Source: Chinchilla lanigera
Lineage: Eukaryota > Chordata > Mammalia > Rodentia > Chinchillidae
Assembly (NCBI RefSeq): GCF_000276665.1
Contig: NW_004955425.1
Location: 25,261,844-25,325,843, forward strand
Direction of reading: 5' to 3'
Length of the DNA stretch: 64,000 nucleotides
In this document: one piece after another, positions 37,118-49,558 of the stretch
How the letters are laid out: the number at the start of each line of letters is the position of its first letter
How positions within the stretch are numbered: position 1 is the first letter of the stretch
Translations under genes and position numbers: made by a program
The notes under the pieces: generated by a model
Database searches by the model: none
Seen by the model: only the letters and a program-made list of their open reading frames with translations
What the model was told of the DNA's origin: nothing

Positions 37118-37919
37118 TGAGATGATTCTCTGTTCACAGAGCCTTATTTGGCAACTCTAAAATTGAAGGTTTAAAACTAAACTAAATTTTAAAACTTGAA
37201 GGTTTAAATCCAGGTTGAGTTGAAGGCTTAGTTGAGGGGCAACCTTGCAATGTGTACTTTTTAGGTTTGCTTGGAGATAACAAAATTAAGACTATGACTC
37301 ATGAATGATGATAAAAATATAGGAGGAGCTGACCATAGAGTTAAGGATATGAAAGTGATATTTTGTAACTCAACTTAGGTACTATTAGGTAAGTGAAATA
37401 TAAGCCATTAAGTAGCACTTAAAAGCAGTTAATCAGGTAATATTAAGGCCAGCATCTTGTCTGATAACAAACACTGATTTAAAAACAGGGGTGCTCTATG
37501 CTAATGGATTTCTTAGAATTTACCATATTTACAAATGATTGATGAGATAAAAATCCATACAATCTGGGAAGGTAGTTAATCTTGGGACTAAGGTATCTGC
37601 AGAGGTTTCATTATAGGTATTGAAGTCTGTAAGACTGGTGGTAATGTCATTCAGCTGGGTAGAAATGAACACAGGGTATTAGTAAATAGTAGCAGGTTAC
37701 AATTAGAAAAATTTAGTATAAATGAGTAGCGAAGTTTTTAAGTGGTGAAAAAAGTAATTTAGTAATTAGAAATGTTCGTGATGATGCCTACCATTTAGTC
37801 AAGGGAGGAAATAATATATAGAGCCAAAGTACTCCTGAGGTATAAAGAAGTACAGCGGATGTGTATGACATTAGTTTACAGTGAAGATTCCTTCTGTAGA
37901 GAGTCCTTCAAAAGATACA

Positions 37920-38219
37920 CAGGTTGAATATTCTTTGTCCAAAATAGTTGGGATTAAAATTATTTAGAATTTTGAATTTGTTCTGGATTTTGGGATATTT
38001 TCATATGCATAATGCAGTATGACCCAAGGATAAACACAGAATCCATTTATGTTTCATATACTTTGAATACACCTAAACTGGAGATATTTTTATACAGTAT
38101 TTTGTGTGTGCCTAATGTCAGGTGTGTTACTTTCCATTTGTAGCATCATGTCAGCACTCAAAAGGTTTTGGAAAATCACATCATATGCGATTTCAGATGT
38201 TCGGATGACACTCAACCTG
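37920..38219. mobile_element. MER2-like (Tigger) DNA transposon fossil
   Basis: Ends CAGGTTGAATATTC and, at the right, GACACTCAACCTG form terminal inverted repeats, followed by TA. The interior contains CATTTATGTTTCATATAC and AAGGTTTTGGA, as in the mammal-wide MER2 group. About 300 bases long. Confidence 0.7.
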
Positions 38220-38686
38220 TAAAATAATCAACAAAAAATTTGATGAAAGCAGAAAATAGGTTGGGGGTTGAGGTTCAGAAATTCGCATCATGAATGGTGT
38301 GTAGAGTAAGAGGGTGAAAGTATAATATGAAGTAGAAAAGGAATAGCAGAACGGCGCGTGAGAGGAAACCACAAGGAATTCTTTCATTTAGTTTTACATT
38401 TTTTTTCTGGCCTTGGAGATATTAAGAAGTATTTCTAGGCATAGGTACCCAGTAGGATGAATGAAAATATATCTGGAAATAGTTCTGTTTTTCTTTAAAT
38501 TTCAGATTTAAAACATTCAGGAACTAGCTGTGGTATTTCTACATGTAGATGGTCAGCCCTTCTAGGCCTTTCAAAGAGTTACAAAATGGCCTCATGGTAG
38601 ATAGGGTAGATAGGGTTAAAGAAAAATGTTATAACTTAATAACTATCTCTTACACAAAAAGGAAGGGGTAATTAAAATAATATCTT

Positions 38687-38841
38687 TGCTTTTTTCTTCT
38701 CTTTTGAGACAGGGTCTTGCTATGTAGTTCAGGTGGGTCTTGAACTCATTATGTAGCTCAGGCTGGCCTCAAACTCACAGCAGTCCTCCTGCCTCAGCCT
38801 CCCAAATACTGGGATTACAGGCATGTGCCCCCATGCCTGGC
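38687..38841 (-). mobile_element. B1-like SINE
   Basis: GAGACAGGGTCTTGCTATGT to CCATGCCTGGC on the complement. The 13-base duplication AAAATAATATCTT is perfect at 38674-38686 and 38842-38854. Confidence 0.9.
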
Positions 38842-38967
38842 AAAATAATATCTTACTTAATTATACTTAGCATACCTTGATATCTAGTAAAAATACAAAA
38901 AATAAATAAGATCTTACACTTGCAAAATTCAAAGGGTATTGACTGAGTTGAACATAGAGTGAACTGA

Positions 38968-39099
<132 letters not shown>

Positions 39100-39820
39100 T
39101 AATGCATTCCCCCCATCAGCTGGATAAGATATACTTTCTGATACTATGTAAAACTCATTATATAACAAAGAATAATTCATCATTGAGTAATACTTAAAAA
39201 GCAGTAGAACTGCAGGAATTCTAGCTAAAGTATCTTTAGAGAAAAGTAATGTAGGTAAAATACACCTTCTGATGTTGTATAACTTTGGCTACTGTGTAAC
39301 AGATACTCATTCTAAATTCCAATCATTACGTCATTTACTTATTAGCATCACAAAATCAGTTTTTAGTTACTGATTTAATTTCCCCTTAGGGGAAAAATGT
39401 TTTTAGGGAACTTGACTTTACTGTTTTCTTTACAATGCGTTTTTTTGTTTAACACAATTTTTTCTCTATTTGACGAACTACTGTTGAAAAACTGGTGTAA
39501 TTATAGAAAACTATTGAAATAGCCCCATTTCACAGCAATTAGTAGGCCCAGCCGCAGGATGACCTATTTCACACTCTGGTTTATTAATTATTGCCCTGTT
39601 TATACTGACTAACTAGTAAGAATTCTGAATAGTTCATTAGTATAGATTATAGTCAGTGTTCATCTTGTGACATATTTCTAAGAAAAAGTTGATATAAAAA
39701 TTTTTTTAAGTACAAAAAAGCCTTTGTGAAAAAAAGTTAATCTAATTGTACTTTTGTTTTTGCTGCAATTTATAAGAATATGAAATAAGATCTATAGTGA
39801 TAGCATATTTATATGTTGAG

Positions 39821-39886
39821 GTTTTTTGTTTGTTTGTTCTGTGGTGCTGGGAATTGGATCCAGGGCCTTGCACATGCACTATATGT
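39821..39886 (-). mobile_element. ID SINE, truncated
   Basis: T-rich tail, GTGGTGCTGGGAATTGGATC and CAGGGCCTTGCACATGC, then cut off. Confidence 0.65.
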
Positions 39887-40869
39887 TTTGTTTTGTTTTT
39901 TTAATTTTACGTGCATTGAAATAATTTGCTATTTTAGAGATTATAGAATATTCCTTCATTGGTGCTAAAATATGATGCTTCTCTGTCCTCCAGAGTTTCC
40001 TTATTTCTTTGTTTCTCATTTTCATCCTGGCTCTTTTTCTTCCTTAAAACTTACTCTTCTTGTAAAGTATTAGCTTGATAGGAATGGCTTATTATCAAAA
40101 TTGTCTGGCTGGAACTAAGTGTTACAGTCTGTCCGTTCATCCAGATTGATGTATCTTTGTGGAATTAAAGGACTATTTTGAGAAGATTCTTTGGAATTCC
40201 ATTTTAATTTCATAATGAATAATCTGCTTTAATAGAAAAAATTTATATATTGGAAAAATTATTGAAAGGAGTTTTAAAACTTCTGGACCTGATCCTCCAT
40301 TCCACATAGACTCAAGCTATCCTACCTGTATTCCCAAAATTGAATGGAAACTTAGTTTTATAAGAAGTCGAACTGAAGATTTCTAGATTCAGGAATACTT
40401 GGCAAGCAAAAGATAAGTATGCTGTGCTATCAATAAGTGATTAAACAGAAATGTACATACTGTTACTGAGATCTGTCTGCTGTGTAGTCCGCCTTATCTC
40501 CCAGAGCTCTGTATGAAAGTCTCTGTATTGAAAGATGCAGTCCCTACCGCCGTTCTCTTACCTTGTTTTCAAATATCAACTGGAGATGTGTTTTCTGACA
40601 ATGTTAGAAGGCAACTCTGGAGAAACTGAATGGCCATAGAGAAAAGACCTATAAAGAAAGAACTGAGGGATTCCACCATGAAAGAAGCTGTCTCACTACT
40701 ACATCACCCTTGATGAAGTCTGTACAGAGCTTTAAGTCCTGCCTCTTAATGAGAACTAATAGCCAGATCTCTAGCATTTGAAGACTGCAGCATGAAGGAT
40801 AGTAACCACAGCAAGGAGGCTAGAAAAGCAAACTCAAGACAAATTCTGTATAAGAAAACTGTATTTAAT

Positions 40870-41370
40870 GCCTTAAATAAGAAAATAAAAGACATCCAAG
40901 TGTAAACAAGCTCTGTTTGCAGATGCAGTGATGATATATAAAGAAAATTGTAAGGAATCCCCTAAAAACTATTAGAACTATAAATTACTTCAACAGGCTT
41001 TCAGAGTATAAGATCAATACATAAGACATCAGTTGTATTTTAAAATAATTGAAATGAACAAACTGAAAATGCAGTTAAGCAACTTTATTTATAATACTAT
41101 CAAAAACAACAAACTGCTTAGGATTACATTTAATTTAAAAAGCATAAACCTTCAGACCTAACTAAAAAGACATCCCATGTTCATGAATCAGAATGCTTGG
41201 TGTTGTTAAGAATTCAACACTCCCCAAATTGATCTAAGTATTTAACGCAGTCTTTACAAAAATCCCTCAGCATGTTTTTTAAAGAAATTTATAAGCTGAT
41301 TCTAAAATTCACATGAATATATGCAAAGGGCCCAGAGTCACCAGAACAGTCTTGAATAAGAATAGAGTAA
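40870..41370 (+). mobile_element. LINE-1 ORF2 fragment, left part of an interrupted element
   Basis: Resembles the late ORF2 (reverse transcriptase to C-terminal) nucleotide sequence of mammalian L1, for example the GTAAGGAATCC / TATAAGATCAATA region and the CAGTCTTGAATAAGAATAGAG block. The next part of the same L1 resumes at 48276. Confidence 0.75.
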
Positions 41371-41480
41371 CAGCGTTCAGAGACTAAGACAAGAAGATTG
41401 TAAATTCAGGCTCACCCTGGGCAATTAAATGACTTAGCAAGACCTTGTCTCAAAATTAAAAATAGGCTGATTATAAAAAA
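41371..41480 (+). mobile_element. B1-like half of a B1+ID SINE, split by the provirus
   Basis: 7SL-derived monomer remnant ending GCAAGACCTTGTCTC and an A-rich linker. Its ID half seems to be 48207-48274, on the other side of the provirus. Confidence 0.55.
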
Positions 41481-41891
41481 TGGTCTCAGTCAGTGGTCAG
41501 ACTTAAATGTAAGATATAAAGTTGTATGACAATTTACAAGGTAGGCTTACAAAGACTGTCCAAAGAGGTGGGAAGGGTGCAAAGGGCTTTTTGAACACTG
41601 GAGATCTGAAGGATCTAGTCAAAGTTTGAAGGCCTGGATCTCACTGTAGATCTCACTGTAGTGGTGTCCAAAGAGTCTGTGCTGGAAACCAGAGGACAGA
41701 CATCCAAGGCAAAGATGAGCTGGTCCAAAGAAACAGAAGCGAGACTTGTTCCTTTTTATTCCCTTAGGCTGCAGGCCCATTGGTGCTACTCCCTAGGGTG
41801 GGTCTTTTAAGTAAGTCCATCTAGCCACACCTAGAACTATGCTAATCAGTTGGGCATTTCTTACTCAAGTTGACACAAGAGTCAGCTGTCA
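41481..41891 (-). repeat. 3' LTR of the ERV-L-like provirus
   Basis: On the minus strand it begins TGACAGCTGACTC at 41891 and ends GAGACCA at 41481. It shares many blocks with 47760-48206, such as TTGGGCATT followed by TACTCA, GGGTGGGTCTT and the poly(A)-signal region (AATAAA on the minus strand near 41758). Indels separate the two copies. A short purine-rich stretch just inside it (minus strand, AAGGGATGGA) may be the polypurine tract remnant. Confidence 0.78.
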
Positions 41892-42164
41892 TAATCCATC
41901 CCTTGTCAACCTGACAACCAGATGTACTTCCTTAAAATATACTTGATCTCCAGATACAGACACATTCATAATTACGCATAACATTATGCACCTCTCTGGT
42001 ATACAAGTGGAAGTTCACGAATTCTCTCCCTAGAACAGAATGCAAGTTTTCTTTAGGTGATGTTTATACTCCTCACATTTCATAACTTGAACATTATAAG
42101 TGGGTTTAACAATACTTAAGAACCAATATTAAGTCCATAAACATTATATTAAATAAGAAACATA

Positions 42165-42256
42165 GGGACTGGGGATTTAGCTCAGAGGCACAGCGCCTGC
42201 CTGGCAAGCGCAAGGTCGTGAGTTCGATTCCCAGTACCGAGGGGAAAAAAAAAAAA
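42165..42256 (+). mobile_element. ID SINE, young-looking, inside the provirus
   Basis: tRNA-derived SINE: the A-box-like TTTAGCTCAGAGGC and the B-box-like GAGTTCGATTCCC are intact, followed by an A-tail. It is nearly the same as the ID at 30702 and far better preserved than the surrounding provirus, so it inserted later. Confidence 0.88.
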
Positions 42257-43498
42257 GCATACTAGGAGAGCACTACTGTAGTTTCTGTAGTTGATCACAG
42301 TTGTAGCTGGTATTTAGAACTACCTTCCACTGCCCATTCTGTATTCTTTTGGCTGACAGCAAGCACCTCAGCAGGTCTTGATTCTCTCCCGGGTGAGTTG
42401 ACTCATACCTTTATTCCTAAAGGTTCTGGGCCATTTGTCATCCTGCTTGGATTAGGTCGTTGTAGTTTCCCCTTAATAACAGAGCATGATAATACTAGGA
42501 AGCACCTTAAGAGTTCTACACCTCAGATATATTCCAATTTCCCCTTGACAGTCTGAGTCAGGCACCCCTGCTAACACTGTAACTCTTTTTTTTAGCTTAC
42601 TTAATTAGAGGCATGAAGAGACCAAAATAAGCAGTGGGGTGTCTTAGCTTTCAGTTAAGTAGAATCATTGTTGTGCCTCCTGGTACAAGCCTTTCGCCCT
42701 CTGGAACTATAAGGCTTCTAGGCCAGCAGAGCATAAGGCTGAGAGAACAAGAAGCAAAAATTTTGTTAGTGGATCACTAGGGATAGTGGTAAGTAGTGCC
42801 ACTCCCACTTCCACCCCTTGAATTCCAGCACCTATGAACCTATATGGTACTGTGGACGCTGGTTCAAAACATATACAGCCTTTTGAAGGACCTTGCTCCA
42901 GCCCTACAAGCTGTTGCCTCCCAACTGGCACTGTAACTGCATCTTCAAAAGATCATTCTACTTTTCTGTCAGTTTACCTGCTTCTGGATGGTGAGGAACA
43001 TGGTAAGACCAGTGAATTCCACGAACATGAGCCCAGTGCCTCACTTCTTTGGTGGCAAAATGTGTTCCTTGGTCAGGGGCAATGCCGTGTGGAATTCGAT
43101 GACAGTGGATAAAGCATTGTGTAAGTCCACAGAAGAATTAAGTGCAGGAAAGGCAAATCCATAGAATAAGTGTCTATGCCAATAAGGACAAAGTGCTGTC
43201 CTTTGCGTGATTGGAGTGGTCCAATATAATCAACCTGCCACCAGGTCTCAGGCTCGTGGCCCTGGGCAATGATGCCATATCTGAGACTCAGTGTTGGTCT
43301 CTGCAGCTGGCATTTTGGACATTCAGCAGTGGCTCTAGACGGGTCAGCCTTGATGAGTGGACATGTGTGTTGCTGCCATGCATAACCTCCATCCCTGCTC
43401 CACTCTGTTCATGGGCCCACTGGGCAGTGACAAGGGTGGTGAAGAGAGAGGCGGATTGCCCTTGACAGAATGGGTCATCCTGCTGATCTACTTAATTA

Positions 43499-43880
43499 CA
43501 GATATTCCTTATTTAACAACCTCCATGTTTAATAACTGTTGGAATTTAAGACCAAGACACACTGTTCAGGCTTACAACTGTCTTGTTTCCTTTTTTTGTA
43601 TAGTTCTGTATGTTTGGTTTTAGAACCTCAGTGTCTTTTTGTACAGTATACCTTGTTTATATAGTACTACAGTTTTTGCTGATTTTTATTGTAGTTTTGT
43701 GTTCTGTTATAGTACTAAGAGTTATGCAAATAAAAGCAAAGTTATTAAGTTGGAATTTCCTTTGACCATTTCTTTGTTATGAATATTGTACATAGTATAT
43801 ACAATTCCTTATTTAGCAACAACTTCATTTAATGATCTAGTAGCAGGACCAGAACTCAGTTGTTAAACAAGAAATGTCTG
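43499..43880. mobile_element. Tigger-like non-autonomous DNA transposon inside the provirus
   Basis: Imperfect terminal inverted repeats: CAGATATTCCTTATTT at the left and, reverse-complemented, CAGACATTTCTTGTTT at the right, 19 of 22 bases alike over the full ends. A TA dinucleotide flanks each side (43497-43498 and 43881-43882). The interior has no retroviral features and interrupts the pol remnant. TA targets and such ends fit the Tc1/mariner-pogo group, but the family name is not assigned. Confidence 0.7.
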
Positions 43881-44282
43881 TATTAAAGTCCTCTTCTGCT
43901 GAGGTGACCTTTTGGTAGCGTTTACAAATATCTTTATATCGTTTGCCCAAATGGAAGTGGTCCCTCCACATACCTCTTCCCCAAACATTTTTGTCACCAG
44001 TTTTCCAGTCATGTTTCTTCTAAGTTTCTGATTATTGGGCCAGACTATTGGCTGCAACCTATGAATCAGTAGATAGCTGAACTTCTGGCTAATATACTTC
44101 CAGGTGCACTTGCTGAGATTCTGAACCCTGTGACAATTTCCCTTCACCACTATTCTTCAGGGATGTCCTGGAAAGGGGTGTAACGCTGCCGCTATCCACT
44201 TGTGGGTGGTACCTGCATAACATGTAGAACCATCCATAAACTAGCCTTCTCTTCCTCTGACAGTTGATCATATGGTACACCC

Positions 44283-44309
44283 CATGAGGCCATGAGGCCA
44301 TGAGGCCAT
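44283..44309. repeat. Short tandem repeat of ATGAGGCC
   Basis: Three adjacent copies of an 8-9 base unit (CATGAGGC) within the provirus remnant. Confidence 0.7.
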
Positions 44310-45180
44310 AGGTGCATGCTGGGAGATGGAAGATAGTACAGTAGTAAGAACCATGAGCATCTGGGCACCTTCTTTATGTAACTTATTTATGCCCTCTGGA
44401 CCTGCTCTGGCCAACTTTATCACTCAGTGGATCAGGTAATATCAGCTCATGACGGGTATGGTAACCTGGCATCCCAGGTTCAAAGGTTAAATTTCCACTA
44501 AGGCCCAGTGCCAGGCCAGAAGCTACTTTTGAAAGGAGGATAGTTGTCTGCAGATGTTAGCAGAGCCTTGGTCCAAAATCCTAAAGGTCTCTACTGCAAT
44601 TCACCTATCACGGCCTGCCAGAGACTCCAGTTAGCATCCCTACCTACCACTGACACCTCAAGTACCATTGGATCTGCAGGATCATATGGCCTCAGTGTCA
44701 GAGTAGCCTGCATAGCAGCCTGGACCCATTCTAGAACCTTCTGTTGTTCTGGGCCTCATTTAAAACTAACAGTTTTCTGAGTCACTTGGTAAATGAGTCA
44801 GAGTAAAACACCCAAGATAGAATTGTGTTGCTTCCAAAATCCAAATAAGCCTACTAGACATTGTGCCTCTTCTTTGGTTGTACGAGAAGCCAGATACAAC
44901 TTATCTTTCATCTTAGAAGAAATGTCTCTATGCCCCATACCACTAGATTGCTAGAAATTTCACTGAGATAGAAGGACCTTGAATTTTAGTTGCGATCATT
45001 TCCCATTTTCTGACAAATGCTTTACTAACAAGTCCATTGTGGTTACTACCTCCTGCTCACTTGGTTCAACCAGCACAACATCATCAGTGTAATACCTAGA
45101 AAAGTGGTCAAGATACCTGTTAACTAAGTTGTGAGTCAGGGCTAGAGAGTTAATATAACCTTGAGGTAGGACGATCAGAG

Positions 45181-45253
45181 ATCAGCATTAGTTCAGAACT
45201 TATGTCTAATAGTCCTCGAAATATGTGATCCATTTCCCTTCTCCCAATGTACA
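45181..45253. repeat. 73-base direct repeat, copy A (inside reverse transcriptase)
   Basis: Matches 45885-45957 in the same orientation with three mismatches over 73 bases and no gap; the match stops abruptly at both ends. It sits between reverse transcriptase segments and so looks like the inserted copy. Confidence 0.92.
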
Positions 45254-45884
45254 GAAGGTGTACTGCTGGCTTTGCCACGTTGTTTCTGATGGGCCTTACG
45301 GATAGATATGAAGAAGAAATTATTTGGGCAAACCAGTAGCTGTGTGCCAAGTGCCAGGATGTATGTTAATCTGTTCAAACAAGGACACCACATTTGACAC
45401 ACAAGCTACAATCAGAGTCCCCAGTTGATTCAGTGTACGGTAATCCATCAAGACCCATCTTCCTTTTGCAGAGTCCAAATGGAGAATTAAATGGAGATGT
45501 TGTGGGGACCACCACCCGTGAGTCTCTCAAGTCCTTTATAGTGGCACTGATCTCTGCAATCCCTTCATGGATGCAATGTTGTTTTTGGTGACTATTTTGC
45601 CAGGGAAAGGCAGTTCTAATGGCTTCCATTTGGTCTTTCCAGCTATAATAGCCCTCATACTATATACAGTAAGGAACCAATGTAAGGATTCTGCCAGGTA
45701 CAGTACTAAGCACATCTATCCCAGTTAGGCATTCTGGAATTAGGGAGAAATGACTATAGGATGGATTTGAGGACCCATTGGACCCACTGTGAGCCAGACC
45801 TTTGCTAAAACTCTGTGGATCACCTGACATTCTTAGGTCTCTACTCTTACTGGAGGGTCATAATGACATTTTGGGTCTCCTGGA

Positions 45885-45957
45885 ATCAGCATTAGTTCAG
45901 AACTGATGTCTAATAGTCCTTGAAATATGTGATCTATTTCCCTTCTCCCAATGTACA
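45885..45957. repeat. 73-base direct repeat, copy B (likely donor)
   Basis: Partner of copy A, about 700 bases away. It lies upstream of reverse transcriptase in the minus-strand reading direction, in sequence that looks continuous with the protease region, so I take it as the original position. Confidence 0.9.
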
Positions 45958-47759
45958 ATTACCCTGGTAAAAGGCCTTAAGTCCCTCTAGGGAAGGATGG
46001 GAGAGAGACTGACTCTATAACTTTTTGGTGGTACCCCAGGTCCTTCCTCAGGAGACCCAAGCCCTCCTTTTCATTTAAAGGGTTCTGGATCTGTAATCTG
46101 ACTCAAATCTGGGAACTGGTTGAGGGGCTGTGATTCTGTTACCACCATTTGAAGTAGGTTTCTGTTCATTTGCCTTTAAATTTTTCTGATTATATAAACG
46201 TAATAAAAATTTAGTAGATTTCCTCTCCTTTTCACTTTTTGGAAACACTATGGCTAATCAGCCAGAGCCACTCTTGTCAAAACCATTCTGATCATTGTTC
46301 TGCATCTGCTGTGCATTACAATAAGTGCTTCACCCTGGGTTTGGTGGTTAAGTGCTACCACTTGACCCCTGCCACTCTGGAATCCAATTAAACCCACCCC
46401 AATTGAGTAACCGTGGCCCCCATTGTAAAGTCTGGTATATAGAAAAGAGCAGTGACAGGGCTCTTCAGGGATGCTGGTGCTCCCATCAGAGATCTGTTTT
46501 TTCAGGGTGTTAGTGAAAGGTACGTTTTCCAGATCCCAGTGTGGAGGATTAGGTTTACCATGACAAATCCACTCTAGTGTTCCCATTTCCCTGAGCCTTT
46601 AAATCTCCTCATCATCAGTAAACCATGGAGATTCAGGCATGTCTAACTTACTCACAGTGGGCCCTCTTTTGATCCATGCTTCTGCCAACCGACCAAACTG
46701 TTAACACCTTGTCCTTACTCCACAAGCTGCTGTACTTGACTCGCCCACATCAGCAAACTCAGTTTGATCCAGATGTATGTTCTTGCCACCATTATCGCAT
46801 ACCCTTAAAATTCATTCTCACACTTGTTCATCAGGCCTCTGCTTGTAAGAGAAAATTGAAGAAATTCTTTGGGAGAATAGTGGACCTCCTCGTGGGTCAC
46901 ACTATGTACCTCATCCTTAGGAGGAGCCTTCTTCGATTTGAGCCTGGTTATAGGCCGAGAGACAAAAGTAGGTGGTGAGGGTAGGTCCTGTGGTGTCTCA
47001 GCATTATTGTGACTTACTCCACGCAGAATTTGTGTCCTCAGGTATAGGAAGAGAGGCCAGTATCACAGAGGATGGGGTTTGGGATGTCTTTCCACTCTGG
47101 GTAGGGAGATCTCTTCCTCCAGCAAAAAAAATCTCATTATAGTCTAGGAGCTCAACGTCCCCAGCCTTGTCAGGATCCCCCAAACATTTCCATCCCAAGT
47201 TGTAGGATTCTTTTCAGATCAGTGCCTTCACCTTTACTTTACTTAACCATTACTTTACTGTTTCCAGGGTTTTGCAATCTCAGCCCTGTGACTAAAGGGA
47301 GATTCTCCTTCAAGAATTATAAGCTTTTAGATTCTTTACACGTGTCTGGAGCTGGGAATTTGAATCTTTGAGCCCCTTAGTTTTCCTTTATTTATCTTCA
47401 CAGTTAGAAGACATTAGATTTCCTATGCATGTGTGAGCACATCATTGTCCTTCACCAACAGCAACCAACCAGCATTATTATATTTCATACTCTGCCAAAA
47501 GTATTCAAAGCTATCATATGTTGAGTCATAAATTCCTTGCATCTCAGAAGTGAATTAAGTGAATTAGGATCATCAAAAGCATCTACACTGTTCACACAGT
47601 TCACACCACCAGCTATCAGTATTCCCCACATTGTCAGGGGAAACCATGGCATCTTTAGGTCTTATCAAACTAGAGAGCCAGCTGCGGGACCACCAAAGCC
47701 ATTAAAGAATTTCAGCTTGACAATTCTGTTTCTCTAGCGCTACTCCCAGTACAAAAATC

Positions 47760-48206
47760 TGTATCAGTCAGTGCTCACTGAAGATTTAATATACGTATAT
47801 AAAGATTGACAAGGTAAGCTTACAGTGCCTGCCTGCAGAGTCAGGTATACAAGAGTACAAAAGATCCAGTGGATCCAGTCAGAGGTTGAAGATCTGGAGA
47901 ATCCCACGTGAGTGTGTGTCAGGAAGCTGAAGGGTCTGCGCTGGAAGGCTGAAGAGGCTCTCTTGGAAGCCAGGAGATAGATGTCCTAGGAGAAGGCAAA
48001 GGCTGGAGCTCCACCAAGGAAAAAGAAGTGGGCCTTCCTTTTTCATTTCCCTTTTATTGCATTCAGGCTGCAGACCTATTGATTGGTGCAACTCACACCC
48101 AGGGTGGGTCTTCTGCCTTCAGAAGATCCATTCAACCACACCCAGAGCCATGCTAATCCAATCAGTTGGGCATTGCTTACTCACACTGACACAGATAACT
48201 ACCACA
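47760..48206 (-). repeat. 5' LTR of the ERV-L-like provirus
   Basis: On the minus strand it starts TGTGGTAG at 48206 and ends CTGATACA at 47760. It is homologous to the left LTR but about 36 bases longer, with an AATAAA on the minus strand near 48056. Its outer edge abuts an ID element half at 48207, which matches the idea that the provirus landed inside a B1+ID SINE. Confidence 0.78.
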
Positions 48207-48275
48207 GTTGGGGAGTGGAGCTCAGAGTGAAGGCCGTGGGTTCAGTTACTAGTACTTTGGGAGAAAAAAAGTATT
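48207..48275 (+). mobile_element. ID-like SINE half beside the provirus
   Basis: Degenerate ID body (GGGGAGTGGAGCTCAGAG ... GTGGGTTCAG) ending in an A-rich tail just before L1 sequence resumes. Confidence 0.55.
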
Positions 48276-48828
48276 CACACTTCCAGTTTCTACAAAGCAA
48301 CAGTAATCCAGACAATATATACTACTGGGATAAGGGGTAGGCATATATCAGTGAAATAAACAGAGTCTAGCAGTTAACCCTCAGATTTACAGCCAGTCAG
48401 TATTTCACAGGGGTGCCAAATCAATTCAGTGGGCAAAATAGTCTTTTCAGCAAAGATACTGGAGCAGCTGGATTTCAGTACACAAAAGAATGAAGTTGAA
48501 TTCTTTTTCATGCCAAGTACAAAAATTAACTCAAAACATGAAATCTTGTAGAAGAAATACAAGAGTAAATCTTCATGACCTTGGGTTAGACAAAGTCTTC
48601 TTAGATGTGAAACTAAAAATACAAATGAAAAAACAAAACAATAGATCAGTTGACCCTTACCAAAATAAAAAATTTTGTGCTTCAAAACATTATCATCAAA
48701 ATTTGAAGAAATAACTCACAAAACAGGAGAAACACTTGTGAGTGATATATCTGGTAATGGGTTTGTGTCTAAAATATATAAAGAAGTTTTACAAATCACT
48801 AATACTTGAGTTTAAAAATAGGAGAGGT
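48276..48828 (+). mobile_element. LINE-1 ORF2 3' part, middle piece of the interrupted element
   Basis: Continues the L1 of 40870-41370 (CACACTTCC...CTACAAAGCAACAGTAATCC) through the AAAACATGAAATCTTGTAG region of late ORF2, up to a MaLR LTR inserted at 48829. Confidence 0.75.
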
Positions 48829-49212
48829 TGTTACGGTTTGTGTCTGGGTGTCCCCGCCAAGCCTCATGCAGTCATTGGGTACAGGCTTCTAGAGTTTATG
48901 ATCCATCCATGATCCAATGCTGGGATTATGGGTGTGAATGCTACACCCGTTGAGGGGTGGGTAGCTTGCATACAGTATAAGGGAGGGAAAGAGGCTTGCT
49001 CTTCCAGCTGCAGTGCCTCTGTTTTGCGCTTGTTGCTTTTGCTGTTTTCCACCGCCATGAACTGTTGGCCTCTGCCATGTACCACTCTGCCTTGGAGTCA
49101 GTCAGGTATGGACTGAAACCTCCACATACTGTGAGCTAAATAAACCTTTCCTTCCTTAATTTTGGGCATTAGGTATTTTGTCTCAGCATTGAAAGAAAAG
49201 TAAATTAAGACA
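48829..49212 (+). mobile_element. MaLR-type solo LTR (MST/MLT-like)
   Basis: Starts TGTTACGGTTTGTGTCTGGG, carries GTGAGCTAAATAAACC (poly(A) signal) and GGTATTTTGTCTCAGCA near its end, and finishes AAATTAAGACA: the standard layout of mammalian apparent LTR retrotransposon LTRs. No internal sequence is present. LINE-1 continues on both sides, so it inserted into the L1. Confidence 0.78.
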
Positions 49213-49556
49213 GAGCGGTCCAACAACAGTGTAGATGAGGTTGTAAAGGGATTAGGACTTCATACACTGCTGCTGGGAATGTAAGATGGTATAGCTGCTT
49301 TGGCAAACATTCTGGCAGTTCCTGAGAAGGTTAAACCTAACTGTTGTTAGATGTTGCAATTCCACTACTAGTTATATATGAAAAAGAAATGAAAACATAC
49401 GTCCGTGTAAAAACATGGACATGAATATCATAGCAGCATTATGCATAACAGCCAAAAAATGAAAACAACCCAAATTTCTCACTGATGGATCAATATATAA
49501 ACAAAAATGTGATGTATCCACAGTGGAATATTATTCACCCTTTTAAAGGAATAAAG
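49213..49556 (+). mobile_element. LINE-1 3' piece after the MaLR LTR
   Basis: Typical late L1 text: CATACACTGCTGCTGGGAATG, then ATCATAGCAGCATTATGCAT, then GTGGAATATTATTCACCC. It is interrupted at 49557 by a DNA element and resumes at 49796. Confidence 0.8.
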
Positions 49557-49558
49557 TA

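Larger units (their letters stand above)
41481..48206 (-). mobile_element. ERV-L-like (class III) endogenous retrovirus, two LTRs, degenerate
   Basis: A minus-strand provirus: 5' LTR on the right (47760-48206), 3' LTR on the left (41481-41891), both with TG...CA ends. Between them, minus-strand frames show pol remnants in the expected order: gag/protease-like sequence around 47200-45800; reverse transcriptase around 45650-44900 with a YTDD catalytic motif at 45071-45091; RNase H-like sequence; then integrase with the WWQVDYIGPL block at 43211-43243. Stops and frameshifts are frequent, so nothing is functional. A later ID SINE (42165-42256), a DNA transposon (43499-43880) and an internal 73-base duplication interrupt it. 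Class III assignment rests on the integrase wording and LTR style; the primer-binding tRNA could not be identified. Confidence 0.82.

Noticed and set aside
46254..46586. 110-codon minus-strand frame as a possible new gene
   Set aside because: It lies within the gag/protease part of the ERV-L-like provirus and is best read as a remnant of it.
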